Assembly (NCBI GenBank): GCA_025459245.1
Contig: JALOQZ010000006.1
Location: forward strand, 1-42,380
From: Pirellula sp.
Lineage (GTDB): Bacteria > Planctomycetota > Planctomycetia > Pirellulales > Pirellulaceae
Direction: 5' to 3'
DNA: 42,380 nt
The notes under the pieces are model-generated. The model was not told the DNA's origin. It searched no databases and was given only the letters and a program-made list of their open reading frames with translations. Both the position numbers and the translations under genes were made by a program. Positions 16,474 through 23,397 of the stretch are shown here, piece by piece. The stretch's first letter is position 1, and every line of letters begins with the position of its first letter.

Positions 16474-16674
16474 ATGAGACAACAGTCAGCCTTTACTACC
16501 TATGACGCTTTCGAAACTTTTTTGCTATCTGCGTTTCTCGGGATTCTCATTTTTCTGCCCTCGATGGTAGAAGCAGGTGCGGATGCCTTTGGGCGACAGG
16601 TTAAGAAGGTGGAACAGATTTCAGAAGATCTCTCGGTAAGCTTGAACGCCCAGTTTCGTCAGCTAATCCGTTAG
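16474..16674 (+). CDS. Small membrane protein, unknown
   Basis: The 66-residue frame starts at ATG 16474 with GGAGAG about eight bases upstream. It has one hydrophobic helix (FLLSAFLGILIFLPSMVEA) followed by a polar amphipathic tail with many Gln/Lys/Glu (QVKKVEQISEDLSVSLNAQF), which could be a short coiled coil. I do not recognise a family. It is divergent from the ECF sigma/kinase pair and lies 70 bases before the aminotransferase gene. It could be a stress peptide or sigma target; this is only positional inference. Confidence 0.5.
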   Translation: MRQQSAFTTYDAFETFLLSAFLGILIFLPSMVEAGADAFGRQVKKVEQISEDLSVSLNAQFRQLIR

Positions 16675-16744
16675 GCTAGGGAGTCCACCCGCAACCGTTG
16701 TTCGCAGTAGTGACGCTTTCCACCTTCACAGAGACAAGAAGAGC

Positions 16745-17935
16745 ATGTGGCCGCGAAAGACCATCGATATCGCTTGGGCTGATCTGGTCTATGGTGCGCT
16801 TCGATGCCTATGGCCCGGGGATACCGATTTACAGCAAAGGGAGATCGAGCAAAGCTTGGGGGGCGAGGATCAAGTTTTAACCTGCCTATCGGTACGAACG
16901 GGTTTTGATCTCTTGCTCCAGTCGCTTCGATTCCCCCCAGGTAGCGAGGTGATGATGAGTGCGATTACGATCCCCGACATGATCACCATCGTAAAAGAGC
17001 ACGGGCTGGTCCCGATTCCGTTCGATCTCGACTTCGATACGCTTGCTCCCACGCAAGCGGACCTTCAAAAGGCGTTTTCTGAGAAGACTCGTGCGATTGT
17101 GATCGCGCACCTCTTTGGTGTTGTTATTCCGATGGAGCAACTCGTTGAATTTGCCAAGACTCATGGGATTGTTTTGATCGAGGATTGCGCCCAATCGTTT
17201 TGTGGTTGGGATGAGATTTCCAAGTCTGAAGCGGATGCCAGCCTCTACAGCTTCGGGCCTATCAAAACGGCAACGTCACTCGGGGGCGCGATCTTACGAG
17301 TCCGAGATGCATCAAGGTTGAAATCGATCCGAGAGTTGCAGAGCCAATACCCGCAACAAAAGGGGAGAGCGTATGCGGTTAGATTTCTCAAGTACAGTTT
17401 GATGAAAGCGGCATCCACGAGAATCGCCTATCGAGGCATTCTCTGGGTGATACGGATTATGGGCCGCGATCCTGACACCACGATCAATTCGTTTGCAAAG
17501 AACTTTGGCAAAGGGAATCTATTCGAGAGGATTCGGCAAAGGCCGTGCGGCGCCTTGATCGCCATGATGAAGCGTCGAATACGAACGTATCGGAAATCTC
17601 GGATTGCCGATCGCACGCAAATGGGAAAGGAGCTTGGTATGCGGCTGCAGAGTCGCATCGCAATTCCCGGCATTCATGCTTGTCACCATTCGCATTGGGT
17701 GTTCCCGGTTGTAACTGATGCTAGTCATTCTTTGGCAAGCCATCTTCAGCGCTGTGGCTTTGACGCGACGACGAAACACAATCTCAGCTTGCTGGAACCG
17801 CCGCTCGATGACATCGAGCGAGATGCCCCAGTGTTGCGGAACTTGTTCTACAACATTCTCTTTCTACCGATTTATCCCGAGCTAACTCCGCGAGCAATCC
17901 AGCGATTAGTGGATTCCATCAAGCCTAATGCGTAA
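16745..17935 (+). CDS. DegT/DnrJ/EryC1/StrS-family PLP aminotransferase-like protein
   Basis: The 396-residue protein has the layout of sugar aminotransferases acting on nucleotide-linked keto sugars. It shows 'RTGFDLLLQSL' and 'GSEVMMSAITIPDM' at the N-terminal cofactor side, 'DLDFDTLAPTQADL', 'TRAIVIAHLFGVVIPME', 'GIVLIEDCAQSF' with Asp147 for the pyridine nitrogen, and 'YSFGPIKTATSLGGA' with Lys174 at the Schiff-base position. The C-terminal half is less typical and Arg-rich. AAGAG precedes the ATG. The gene is isolated from any sugar-synthesis cluster in the window, so the substrate is unknown; cell-surface polysaccharide modification is the usual role of the family. Confidence 0.8.
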   Translation: MWPRKTIDIAWADLVYGALRCLWPGDTDLQQREIEQSLGGEDQVLTCLSVRTGFDLLLQSLRFPPGSEVMMSAITIPDMITIVKEHGLVPIPFDLDFDTLAPTQADLQKAFSEKTRAIVIAHLFGVVIPMEQLVEFAKTHGIVLIEDCAQSFCGWDEISKSEADASLYSFGPIKTATSLGGAILRVRDASRLKSIRELQSQYPQQKGRAYAVRFLKYSLMKAASTRIAYRGILWVIRIMGRDPDTTINSFAKNFGKGNLFERIRQRPCGALIAMMKRRIRTYRKSRIADRTQMGKELGMRLQSRIAIPGIHACHHSHWVFPVVTDASHSLASHLQRCGFDATTKHNLSLLEPPLDDIERDAPVLRNLFYNILFLPIYPELTPRAIQRLVDSIKPNA

Positions 17936-18026
17936 CCGTGTAACCCTGAATTTCATACATATTCTGCGTGCCGAAGTCAGCCGATGTCGAACCTTGCGAT
18001 CACAACCAGTACGAACTAGACTTCCT

Positions 18027-18043
18027 GGTAGCAAAATGCTACC
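18027..18043. promoter_or_regulatory. Palindrome upstream of the toxin-antitoxin pair (possible operator)
   Basis: GGTAGC (18027-18032) and GCTACC (18038-18043) are perfect arms around AAAAT. It lies 22 bases before the antitoxin start and 9 bases before its ribosome-binding site (GGAGGG, 18052-18057), where an autoregulatory operator of a toxin-antitoxin operon would be expected. Confidence 0.5.
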
Positions 18044-18065
18044 TTTGAATTGGAGGGTTAATTGT

Positions 18066-18443
18066 ATGGGTCAACCGGTAAAACTATCGGACGAGCTCGT
18101 CGACGATGCTCGTGCAGTTGTGCCGTTCTCGCAGCGGAGCATTGCTGGACAAATTGAATTCTGGGCCGGGTTGGGAAAATCGATCGAGCCTTTGCTTCGT
18201 GGAGATCGTGCGCTATCGCTTCAGATGGCAGGAGGAGAGAGACCGCTATCGGAGCTTCTTGCAGAAGTGGAGTCGGCCAAAGGTCGCAAACGTCTTGAAG
18301 CAGTTCTGAATAATCGCCCTTATCCGCATTTCAAGCCTGTTGCTGGTCACCCCGAGTTGATTTGCCGCATTGAAGAGAATGGCAGCGAAACGATAGGTCG
18401 ATTTGTTGGACGTGAATTTATTGCGGTCGAGGTCCCGCGTTGA
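18066..18443 (+). CDS. ParD-like type II antitoxin
   Basis: The start is ATG 18066, set by GGAGGG nine bases upstream; an open frame extends back to 17928 without support. The 125-residue product begins MGQPVKLSDELVDDARAVVP, then FSQRSIAGQIEFWAGLGKSIE, which matches the ParD-like antitoxin family (ribbon-helix-helix type N-terminus with the R-S-I-A-G-Q-I-E motif). The C-terminal part ('NRPYPHFKPVAGHPELICRIEENG...GRFVGREFIAVE') is a longer beta-rich extension that may bind the toxin. Its stop overlaps the toxin start in TTGA. It should neutralise the downstream kinase toxin and repress the operon (family inference). Confidence 0.8.
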   Translation: MGQPVKLSDELVDDARAVVPFSQRSIAGQIEFWAGLGKSIEPLLRGDRALSLQMAGGERPLSELLAEVESAKGRKRLEAVLNNRPYPHFKPVAGHPELICRIEENGSETIGRFVGREFIAVEVPR

Positions 18444-18985
18444 GCCTGCCATTTAGCTTCCTTGACAAGCGACCGATCATCGTAGCCTTGGCCGGCTCGA
18501 ACGGTGCAGGCAAGTCAACTTTCTATGAAAGTTACCTATCCGACGCAGGACTGCGATTTATCAACGCCGATGAATTGTCCGCATCGTTAGGATTATCGCC
18601 CTACGAAGCAGCCGAATTGGCAACGTCGGTCCGTAGGGAACTGGTAAATCAGCAAGAAAGCTTCATCTTTGAAACGGTGCTGTCCGATCCTGTCGGAGAG
18701 AAAGTAGATCAGCTCACTGCCTACGCAGCGCTCGGGTACACCGTCGTTCTCATCTTCATCCGCATCGAAAGCGCTAATGAATCGAGCAGGAGGGTCGCCA
18801 TGCGAGTTTGTCAAGGCGGACATGATGTCCCCGATGACAAGCTCCGTGCAAGATTCGAACGAACTCTTGCAAATCTACAGCGAGCGATTGAACGTCTCCC
18901 TCATGTAATCGTCTTCAGCAATGAGGACTTGAGCAATCCTTATCAATTGATGGCCGTCTATGAGAATGGCCAAGTGATGGAGTAA
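18440..18985 (+). CDS. Zeta-toxin family P-loop kinase (toxin)
   Basis: The start is a TTG at 18440 overlapping the antitoxin stop (TTGA); no ATG is available before the P-loop. The 181-residue protein carries the Walker A motif AGSNGAGKSTFYE (19-27 region), 'RFINADELSASLG', 'SFIFETVLSDPVGEK' and the distal 'RVCQGGHDVPDDKLRARFERTLANL' with paired Arg residues, all typical of the zeta-toxin/PezT-like group that phosphorylates UDP-N-acetylglucosamine. Partnering with a ParD-like antitoxin instead of an epsilon antitoxin, and the bacterial chromosomal context, make it a non-classical zeta module. Non-toxin P-loop kinases of the same family cannot be excluded. The rare TTG start and stop-start overlap would keep toxin output low and dependent on antitoxin translation. 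Confidence 0.82.
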   Translation: MSLPFSFLDKRPIIVALAGSNGAGKSTFYESYLSDAGLRFINADELSASLGLSPYEAAELATSVRRELVNQQESFIFETVLSDPVGEKVDQLTAYAALGYTVVLIFIRIESANESSRRVAMRVCQGGHDVPDDKLRARFERTLANLQRAIERLPHVIVFSNEDLSNPYQLMAVYENGQVME

Positions 18986-19542
18986 GCAGAAGAAAATCGA
19001 AGCGAGCCAATAACTCTGGCTCCCTTCGCGCCCGGCTTGGGGGAGAAGGGCTGGGGTTGAGGGGGAGAATTTGCAAGGTATTCAGCGCGATTCGACACGC
19101 GGAATCATTTAGTTAACCGACCCAGAATCAATGCTCAATAATTGTTGCGATCATTGGGGCGGGTAATCTCTCGCGGCGACCGTTCTTTCGTCCCTATCGG
19201 GACTTCAGGTAACGTGGGATGCAGGGCCCAGCGTTGAAACGCTGGGCTATTCTCTGCCGTCCCTACCGGGACTTAGAGCGACATCCCAACCCGTGGCGTT
19301 AGTGAGGGATCGTCTTCTTGAGGACTTCGAGTGGTAGCGCCACCTTGCCTTCCTTGGCAGCAGCCTGTCCCTCATTTACGATTCGGGTCGGGATGGCCGT
19401 CTGTCCCTCCCTACCCGCATCGGCGGACCCATTTAATGAGTTGGTTTAGTTCCCACTGGTGGAGAACTGTTCAATTTGCGACCTCAAATCCGAACCCTAC
19501 TGCTCGCGCTTACCTAGCTTTTTCTTTGGAAGAATAACCCTT
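18986..19542. repeat. Repeat-rich intergenic region with REP-like hairpins
   Basis: No convincing gene lies in this 557-bp gap. It holds GAGCCA/TGGCTC arms (19004-19022); a G-rich stretch (19030-19066, 'CTTGGGGGAGAAGGG' type) resembling a common dispersed repeat; the palindrome GTCCCTATCGGGAC (19190-19203); a long hairpin CCCAGCGTT/AACGCTGGG (19227-19246); and a second near-copy GTCCCTACCGGGAC (19259-19272). The two GTCCCTA-CGGGAC copies are 69 bases apart with the hairpin between them, suggesting one composite dispersed element, not a CRISPR array. Confidence 0.7.
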
Positions 19543-19890
19543 CTAAGTACTTTCTAGATTTTGCGAAGGGCTGTGCTTCATCGCTTCTCTAGAAGCCAGT
19601 CGCCTTCGATACATCAAAAACACAATCGCTACGATCGTCGACTGAATCGGTGCAAAAACTAACCCGGCAACCCCGGAATCCTTAACGCTACTTCCCTGTA
19701 GGTAGAGATCCCATTCGTATGCAATCCAATCTTCTACTAATACAAAAGCAAAAACACCCCCGAAAAGCGTACAGCATTGAATCAACGGTAAAAAACGACT
19801 CACATTACCTGTATGCGTTAACGAACTCCACCGAAACATGTAAATCACAAACATTGCCTTCAATAGGCTGATCTCGTTAAACGTATACAT
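19543..19890 (-). CDS. Hypothetical membrane protein
   Basis: The 115-residue frame starts at ATG 19890 and shows three hydrophobic segments: 'LLKAMFVIYMF', 'FLPLIQCCTLFGGVFAFVLV' and 'GLVFAPIQSTIVAIVFLMY', the last followed by a positive RRRLASRE tail that would stay in the cytoplasm. I recognise no family. The ribosome site is weak and the region is richer in A/T than its neighbours, in keeping with an accessory gene. It could be a real small integral membrane protein or a chance frame; hydrophobic periodicity and loop charges favour the former. Confidence 0.45.
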   Translation of the reverse strand: MYTFNEISLLKAMFVIYMFRWSSLTHTGNVSRFLPLIQCCTLFGGVFAFVLVEDWIAYEWDLYLQGSSVKDSGVAGLVFAPIQSTIVAIVFLMYRRRLASREAMKHSPSQNLEST

Positions 19891-20202
19891 TCTGCTTGAT
19901 TGTTTACCAAAACCCTTTTTGTTTGATGTTGATCACGATTTTTGGGTCCAGATTGCATTACCGTGGGTAGAGATCGAGTCCGCCACAGTAGAACATGATG
20001 TCTTTTTTGAAGAATCGATGTTTCGATAGCCACTCGCTCGTCGCTTGATGGACATGATTTACCTGGTGATCTCTTGGGCGATAGCATTTGTGATTCTATG
20101 CGTACGGTACGTCACAATGTTGTTCCAAGTCGCATCCTAGAAAAATTGACTGCTGCTCGTGCTTTTCATTTTTATGCCCCTCATCTTCGACTCTCCATCT
20201 CT
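19891..20202. other. Intergenic region without recognisable gene
   Basis: The 312-bp gap between two minus-strand genes is relatively A/T-rich. Short frames on both strands lack start sites and family-like sequence. I see no hairpin with a T-run; it probably holds the promoter of the small membrane protein gene. Confidence 0.4.
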
Positions 20203-20808
20203 TTACTGCTTACGGCTCAAGCTCCGCGGCAAGAATCGACCGGTCTGTTTGGCGTAGTTTGCATAGCGTTCGCCGTACGCCTCCAGCAGCGCTCTTTCTT
20301 CTTGAGGAAGCCGAGCCGCTAGCAGTCCTAGGAGGGAAGCGCAGCCGAGTAGGAGCAGACCGTTCGCGGATAGAAGACACACGCTAACCATCAATCCGGC
20401 AGTGGCGACGTAATAGGGATGTCGGATCCATCGATACGGTCCAGTCGTTACCAGCTGCCCCTTAGCTCGCACCGCAGCTGTTCCGGAAAGACTTTTGCCA
20501 AGGTGTCTAATGGACCAAACGAAGAGGGCAATCGAGAGCAGCCCGATCGGCATACCGCTCCAGCGAAGCGAGGTCGGGATCGCGAGCAACGCCCACGATA
20601 TTGCTTCGGGGTAAAACAAATAGGTCGTTGCAACGAGCGCGAGAGGTAGCGTGCAGGCTCGGATTGCGAACGAGAACCAAAGCGAGTCTCGAAGCGGAGG
20701 ATCTTCGGGAGACGCTGCGGCCGAACGTCTCTTGGCAGGGACAATGCTAGCTAAAGCAAGACAGATGAGGATGCCGATCGCGGAGCGGAATGGGAGATCG
20801 ATCAGCAT
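20203..20808 (-). CDS. Isoprenylcysteine carboxyl methyltransferase (ICMT)-like membrane methyltransferase
   Basis: The 201-residue protein has about five hydrophobic helices and the family signature 'LVTTGPYRWIRHPYYVATAGL' (from about residue 119), followed by 'LPQEERALLEAYGERYANYAKQTGRFLP'. Together these form the S-adenosylmethionine-binding end of the ICMT/phospholipid methyltransferase superfamily. In bacteria without prenylated proteins the substrate is usually unknown, often a lipid or small molecule. It follows the gene at 20821-21141 by 12 bases on the same strand, so the two are likely co-transcribed. Family placement is good, substrate unknown. Confidence 0.82.
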   Translation of the reverse strand: MLIDLPFRSAIGILICLALASIVPAKRRSAAASPEDPPLRDSLWFSFAIRACTLPLALVATTYLFYPEAISWALLAIPTSLRWSGMPIGLLSIALFVWSIRHLGKSLSGTAAVRAKGQLVTTGPYRWIRHPYYVATAGLMVSVCLLSANGLLLLGCASLLGLLAARLPQEERALLEAYGERYANYAKQTGRFLPRSLSRKQ

Positions 20809-20820
20809 CGGGCGACGGCG

Positions 20821-21141
20821 TTAAGCAGCGGAAGCGTTTCTCACGTTCGGCTGTGGAGCTCCTTTGGCGGGAAATCGATTGGCCATGAAGAGCCGCTCCC
20901 ACCAATTCGCTTTACGGAGCCGCGGGTCGCTCAAAGAGACAGAATGGATTTTTCCTTTGCGGGTTTCCAACAGCACATCTCGTTCTCGCACTTCGCGAAC
21001 GATCCAGTACTTATCCACTTCGTAGCTATAGAGTTCTCCATGCGGAGAGGGAGCGATATTCTTCGCACGGGGGCCGGGCGATAGACTGTGCTTTTCTCGC
21101 GTGTACACAACCCAGTCGTTGGGGTGAAACGGTCCGCTCAT
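20821..21141 (-). CDS. Conserved-looking hypothetical protein (SH3-like/beta-rich)
   Basis: The 106-residue protein starts MSGPFHPNDWVVYTREKHSL and includes 'YSYEVDKYWIVREVRERDVLLETRKGKIHSVSLSDPRLRKA', a pattern of short beta strands typical of a small barrel; it ends in a basic Arg/Lys region. There is no signal peptide or membrane helix, so it is probably cytoplasmic. I believe similar proteins occur in planctomycetes but I cannot name a family. It is the first gene of a two-gene unit with the ICMT-like methyltransferase. Function unknown. Confidence 0.65.
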   Translation of the reverse strand: MSGPFHPNDWVVYTREKHSLSPGPRAKNIAPSPHGELYSYEVDKYWIVREVRERDVLLETRKGKIHSVSLSDPRLRKANWWERLFMANRFPAKGAPQPNVRNASAA

Positions 21142-21381
21142 TTGAACGTGTCCTAGCTTCGCAATCAGGTGGAAAAAGCTACTTTGTAAGGTAGGAAAAG
21201 CTCCAGTAAGGAGTTGACGGAACTAGCGCATGGTTGCTTGGGTGGCAGGACCCTTGCGACCGCTACAGTTTCAGTATTCTTGAATGAGAACGGTCGAGAA
21301 TCCAGGTCAGCATGAGAGGAAATGGGAGAATTGCCGCGAAAAGGTTGGATTTTCTTGCTTGAAGGGGATTAAGGGACAGCG

Positions 21382-21858
21382 ATGGAGAGTCGGATGGTAT
21401 CAGTACAGTTTGTATGCTTAGGGAATATATGCCGTTCGCCGGCGGCCCAGGGGGTAATGGAGACGTTGGTTCGGACACGGGGAATGGACGATCGGTTCGC
21501 GATCGATTCCGCGGGAACGGCGGGCTATCACATAGGACGACCGCCGGATGGACGGATGCTCGCTTCCGCGCAAAAACGGGGTTATGAGTTGGCAAGCCGT
21601 GCCAAGCAGTTCGAAAAGTCGCACCTTCGCTCCCGGACATTGATCTTGGCGATGGATAGGGAAAATTTGCGAGACATTCTTTCGTTGGCAGAGGGAGTTC
21701 CTGCACACATCAAGCTCTTCAGCGATTACCTGGATGAATCGTGGCCCCGCGATGTACCCGACCCGTACTATGGCGGCGAAGAGGGGTTCGAATACGTGCT
21801 CGACATGCTCGAAGCGGGCTGCCCCAAGATCCTGGACGAGCTCTTGAAAAAGTTTTGA
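21382..21858 (+). CDS. Low-molecular-weight protein tyrosine phosphatase
   Basis: The 158-residue protein has the family's complete active site: the CX5R loop VCLGNICRSP (Cys12 to Arg18) near the N-terminus and the general-acid motif DVPDPYYGG near residue 130. It also has 'DSAGTAGYHIGRPPDGRM' and 'LILAMDRENLRDI', and the usual length. It removes phosphate from protein tyrosines or small phospho-compounds in the cytoplasm. An alternative start at ATG 21394, preceded by GGAG, would shorten it by four residues without touching the catalytic loop. It is distinct from the ars-linked phosphatase at 11382. There is no tyrosine kinase or polysaccharide cluster nearby; recA follows 246 bases later. 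Confidence 0.92.
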   Translation: MESRMVSVQFVCLGNICRSPAAQGVMETLVRTRGMDDRFAIDSAGTAGYHIGRPPDGRMLASAQKRGYELASRAKQFEKSHLRSRTLILAMDRENLRDILSLAEGVPAHIKLFSDYLDESWPRDVPDPYYGGEEGFEYVLDMLEAGCPKILDELLKKF

Positions 21859-21939
21859 GATTCTTTCCAAACGCTCTTTCCCGTGACCAGACGTGTCCCG
21901 ACCTCGACGAAAAATACTCTCAGTCAATCGGAGGTCTGA

Positions 21940-22051
21940 TTGTGAACGGGAGATGAATTCGATAGCATCGCACTTACCGCGATGGAGTCGCACTTACGCC
22001 CAGAGATGACCTCTGCCCGGTGAACAAGTCTTATGAGGGATGCTTGTTCAC
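21940..22051 (+). promoter_or_regulatory. recA leader with direct repeats and a GAAC/GTTC inverted repeat
   Basis: A possible promoter is TTGTGA (21940-21945), a 17-bp spacer and TAGCAT (21963-21968). Next, TCGCACTTAC occurs twice, at 21968-21977 and 21988-21997, exactly 20 bp (about two helical turns) apart. Then GTGAACAAG (22020-22028) and CTTGTTCAC (22043-22051) form perfect 9-bp arms with a 14-nt spacer. GAAC...GTTC is the core seen in Gram-positive-type LexA boxes, but the spacing here is much longer, so an SOS operator is only a hypothesis. Confidence 0.45.
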
Positions 22052-22104
22052 GTGACATACTCATAATCTCTCGCTTTGCTTTTAAGCGAAAAGGGAATGG
22101 AAGA

Positions 22105-23229
22105 ATGGCCGCATCCAGCAAGAATGCAGGAAAGAAGAAGACCGATAAGGGAGGACCTAGCGAACCTTCCGGCATGGAGAGCATCTACAAACGCGAACCC
22201 GCGTTGAAGACCGCCTTGCAGCAGATCGAAAAGCAGTTTGGCGAAGGTTCGATCATGCCTCTTGGCGGTGAGACCCAGCTCAAAGTGGAGGGGATCAACA
22301 CCGGTTCATTGTCGCTCGACATGGCTCTCGGAGGAGTGGGTATCCCGCGAGGTCGGATCATCGAGATCTTTGGCCCAGAATCGAGCGGTAAGACAACCGT
22401 ATCCTTGCACATCTGCGCGCAAGCTCAGAAGAGCGGCGGCATTGCGGCAATCATCGACGCCGAGCATGCGTTTGACCCCAGCTGGGGCAAGAAGCTTGGT
22501 GTCGAGCTTGATACGCTTCTAGTCAGCCAGCCCAGCAGCGGTGAAGAAGCAATGCAGATCACCGAAATGTTGGTCAAGAGCAACGCGGTGGACGTGATCG
22601 TAGTCGACTCGGTCGCCGCATTGGTTCCGAGGCAAGAACTAGAAGGGGAGATCGGCGACAGCCACGTCGGTTTGCAAGCGAGATTGATGAGTCAATCGAT
22701 GCGAAAGCTCACAGGTGCAATCGCTCGTTCAAAAACAGCGGTGATCTTCATCAACCAGATTCGCGAGAAGATTGGGGGCATGTCCTATGGCAGTCCCGAA
22801 ACGACCCCTGGTGGACGTGCGCTGAAATTTTACGCTTCATGCCGTATCGATGTTCGCCGAATCGGACAGCTGAAGGACGGTGAGGAAGTCGTCGGACAGC
22901 GGGTCAAGGTAAAGATCGTCAAGAACAAAGTGGCGCCACCTTTCCGCGTCGCCGAGTTCGACATGATGCACACCTGTGGTATCAGCTACGAAGGCGATTT
23001 GCTCGACTTGGGAACGGCCCACAAGATCCTTAGCCGCAGCGGTGCTTGGTACAAGTACGGCGATACTTACATTGGGCAAGGAAAAGAAAAGGCAAGAAAC
23101 TTCCTGGTCGAGAACAAGGAAGTGGCAGCTGAGATACGGGATGCGATTTTGGCTTGCGGCGGCTACGCAGGACCGGAAGGCAAACCGGAAGCGGGCGACG
23201 ATGTGGACGAGGGAGTGGCCGACTCCTAA
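22105..23229 (+). CDS. recA: RecA recombinase
   Basis: I start it at ATG 22105 (AAGGGAATGG upstream); the frame extends to 22033 but that part is unlike RecA. The 374-residue protein has a Lys/Ser-rich N-terminal extension of about 30 residues, then '[21 protein letters not shown]', Walker A GPESSGKT (90-97), '[12 protein letters not shown]', the '[14 protein letters not shown]' Walker B, the '[29 protein letters not shown]' L2 region and an acidic C-terminus ([11 protein letters not shown]). It binds single-stranded DNA for homologous recombination and triggers LexA autocleavage. The leader contains repeats that may be regulatory. A long hairpin 57 bases after the stop probably ends the transcript. 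Confidence 0.97.
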   Translation: MAASSKNAGKKKTDKGGPSEPSGMESIYKREPALKTALQQIEKQFGEGSIMPLGGETQLKVEGINTGSLSLDMALGGVGIPRGRIIEIFGPESSGKTTVSLHICAQAQKSGGIAAIIDAEHAFDPSWGKKLGVELDTLLVSQPSSGEEAMQITEMLVKSNAVDVIVVDSVAALVPRQELEGEIGDSHVGLQARLMSQSMRKLTGAIARSKTAVIFINQIREKIGGMSYGSPETTPGGRALKFYASCRIDVRRIGQLKDGEEVVGQRVKVKIVKNKVAPPFRVAEFDMMHTCGISYEGDLLDLGTAHKILSRSGAWYKYGDTYIGQGKEKARNFLVENKEVAAEIRDAILACGGYAGPEGKPEAGDDVDEGVADS

Positions 23230-23285
23230 GCCGTAGCGAAACCAGAGCGTCGAGCGCATTGCAGCGTCGCGCTGAAGAACTTTTA

Positions 23286-23359
23286 AACCGCAGGGGCCGC
23301 AGCGTGCACTGAGGAGAAGATCAAAGACTTTCTCCTTGCACTCCGCGACCTCTGCGGTT
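23286..23359. repeat. Long imperfect palindrome after recA (REP-like or terminator)
   Basis: AACCGCAG (23286-23293) pairs with CTGCGGTT (23352-23359), and inner segments (CGTGCACTGAGGAGAA with TTCTCCTTGCACTCCGCG) continue the pairing with mismatches. The total stem is about 30 bp with a short loop near 23320-23328. It belongs to the 'CCGCAG-AGG' style of dispersed bacterial palindromes and is different from the GCAAAGGCGC-type palindromes at 32981-33797. Just after it, TGGGCATTGGAGA occurs twice (from 23367 and 23380), doubling the ribosome-binding region of the sulfatase gene. Confidence 0.65.
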
Positions 23360-23397
23360 CTTTCACTGGGCATTGGAGATGGGCATTGGAGAGCGGA

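Noticed and set aside
19190-19272. GTCCCTA-CGGGAC copies as CRISPR repeats
   Set aside because: Only two short copies at 69-bp distance with a hairpin between them; no regular spacers or cas genes.
19331-19537. 68-codon plus-strand frame in the repeat-rich gap
   Set aside because: Pro/Trp/Ser-rich translation with no ribosome site or recognisable features; lies in repeat sequence.
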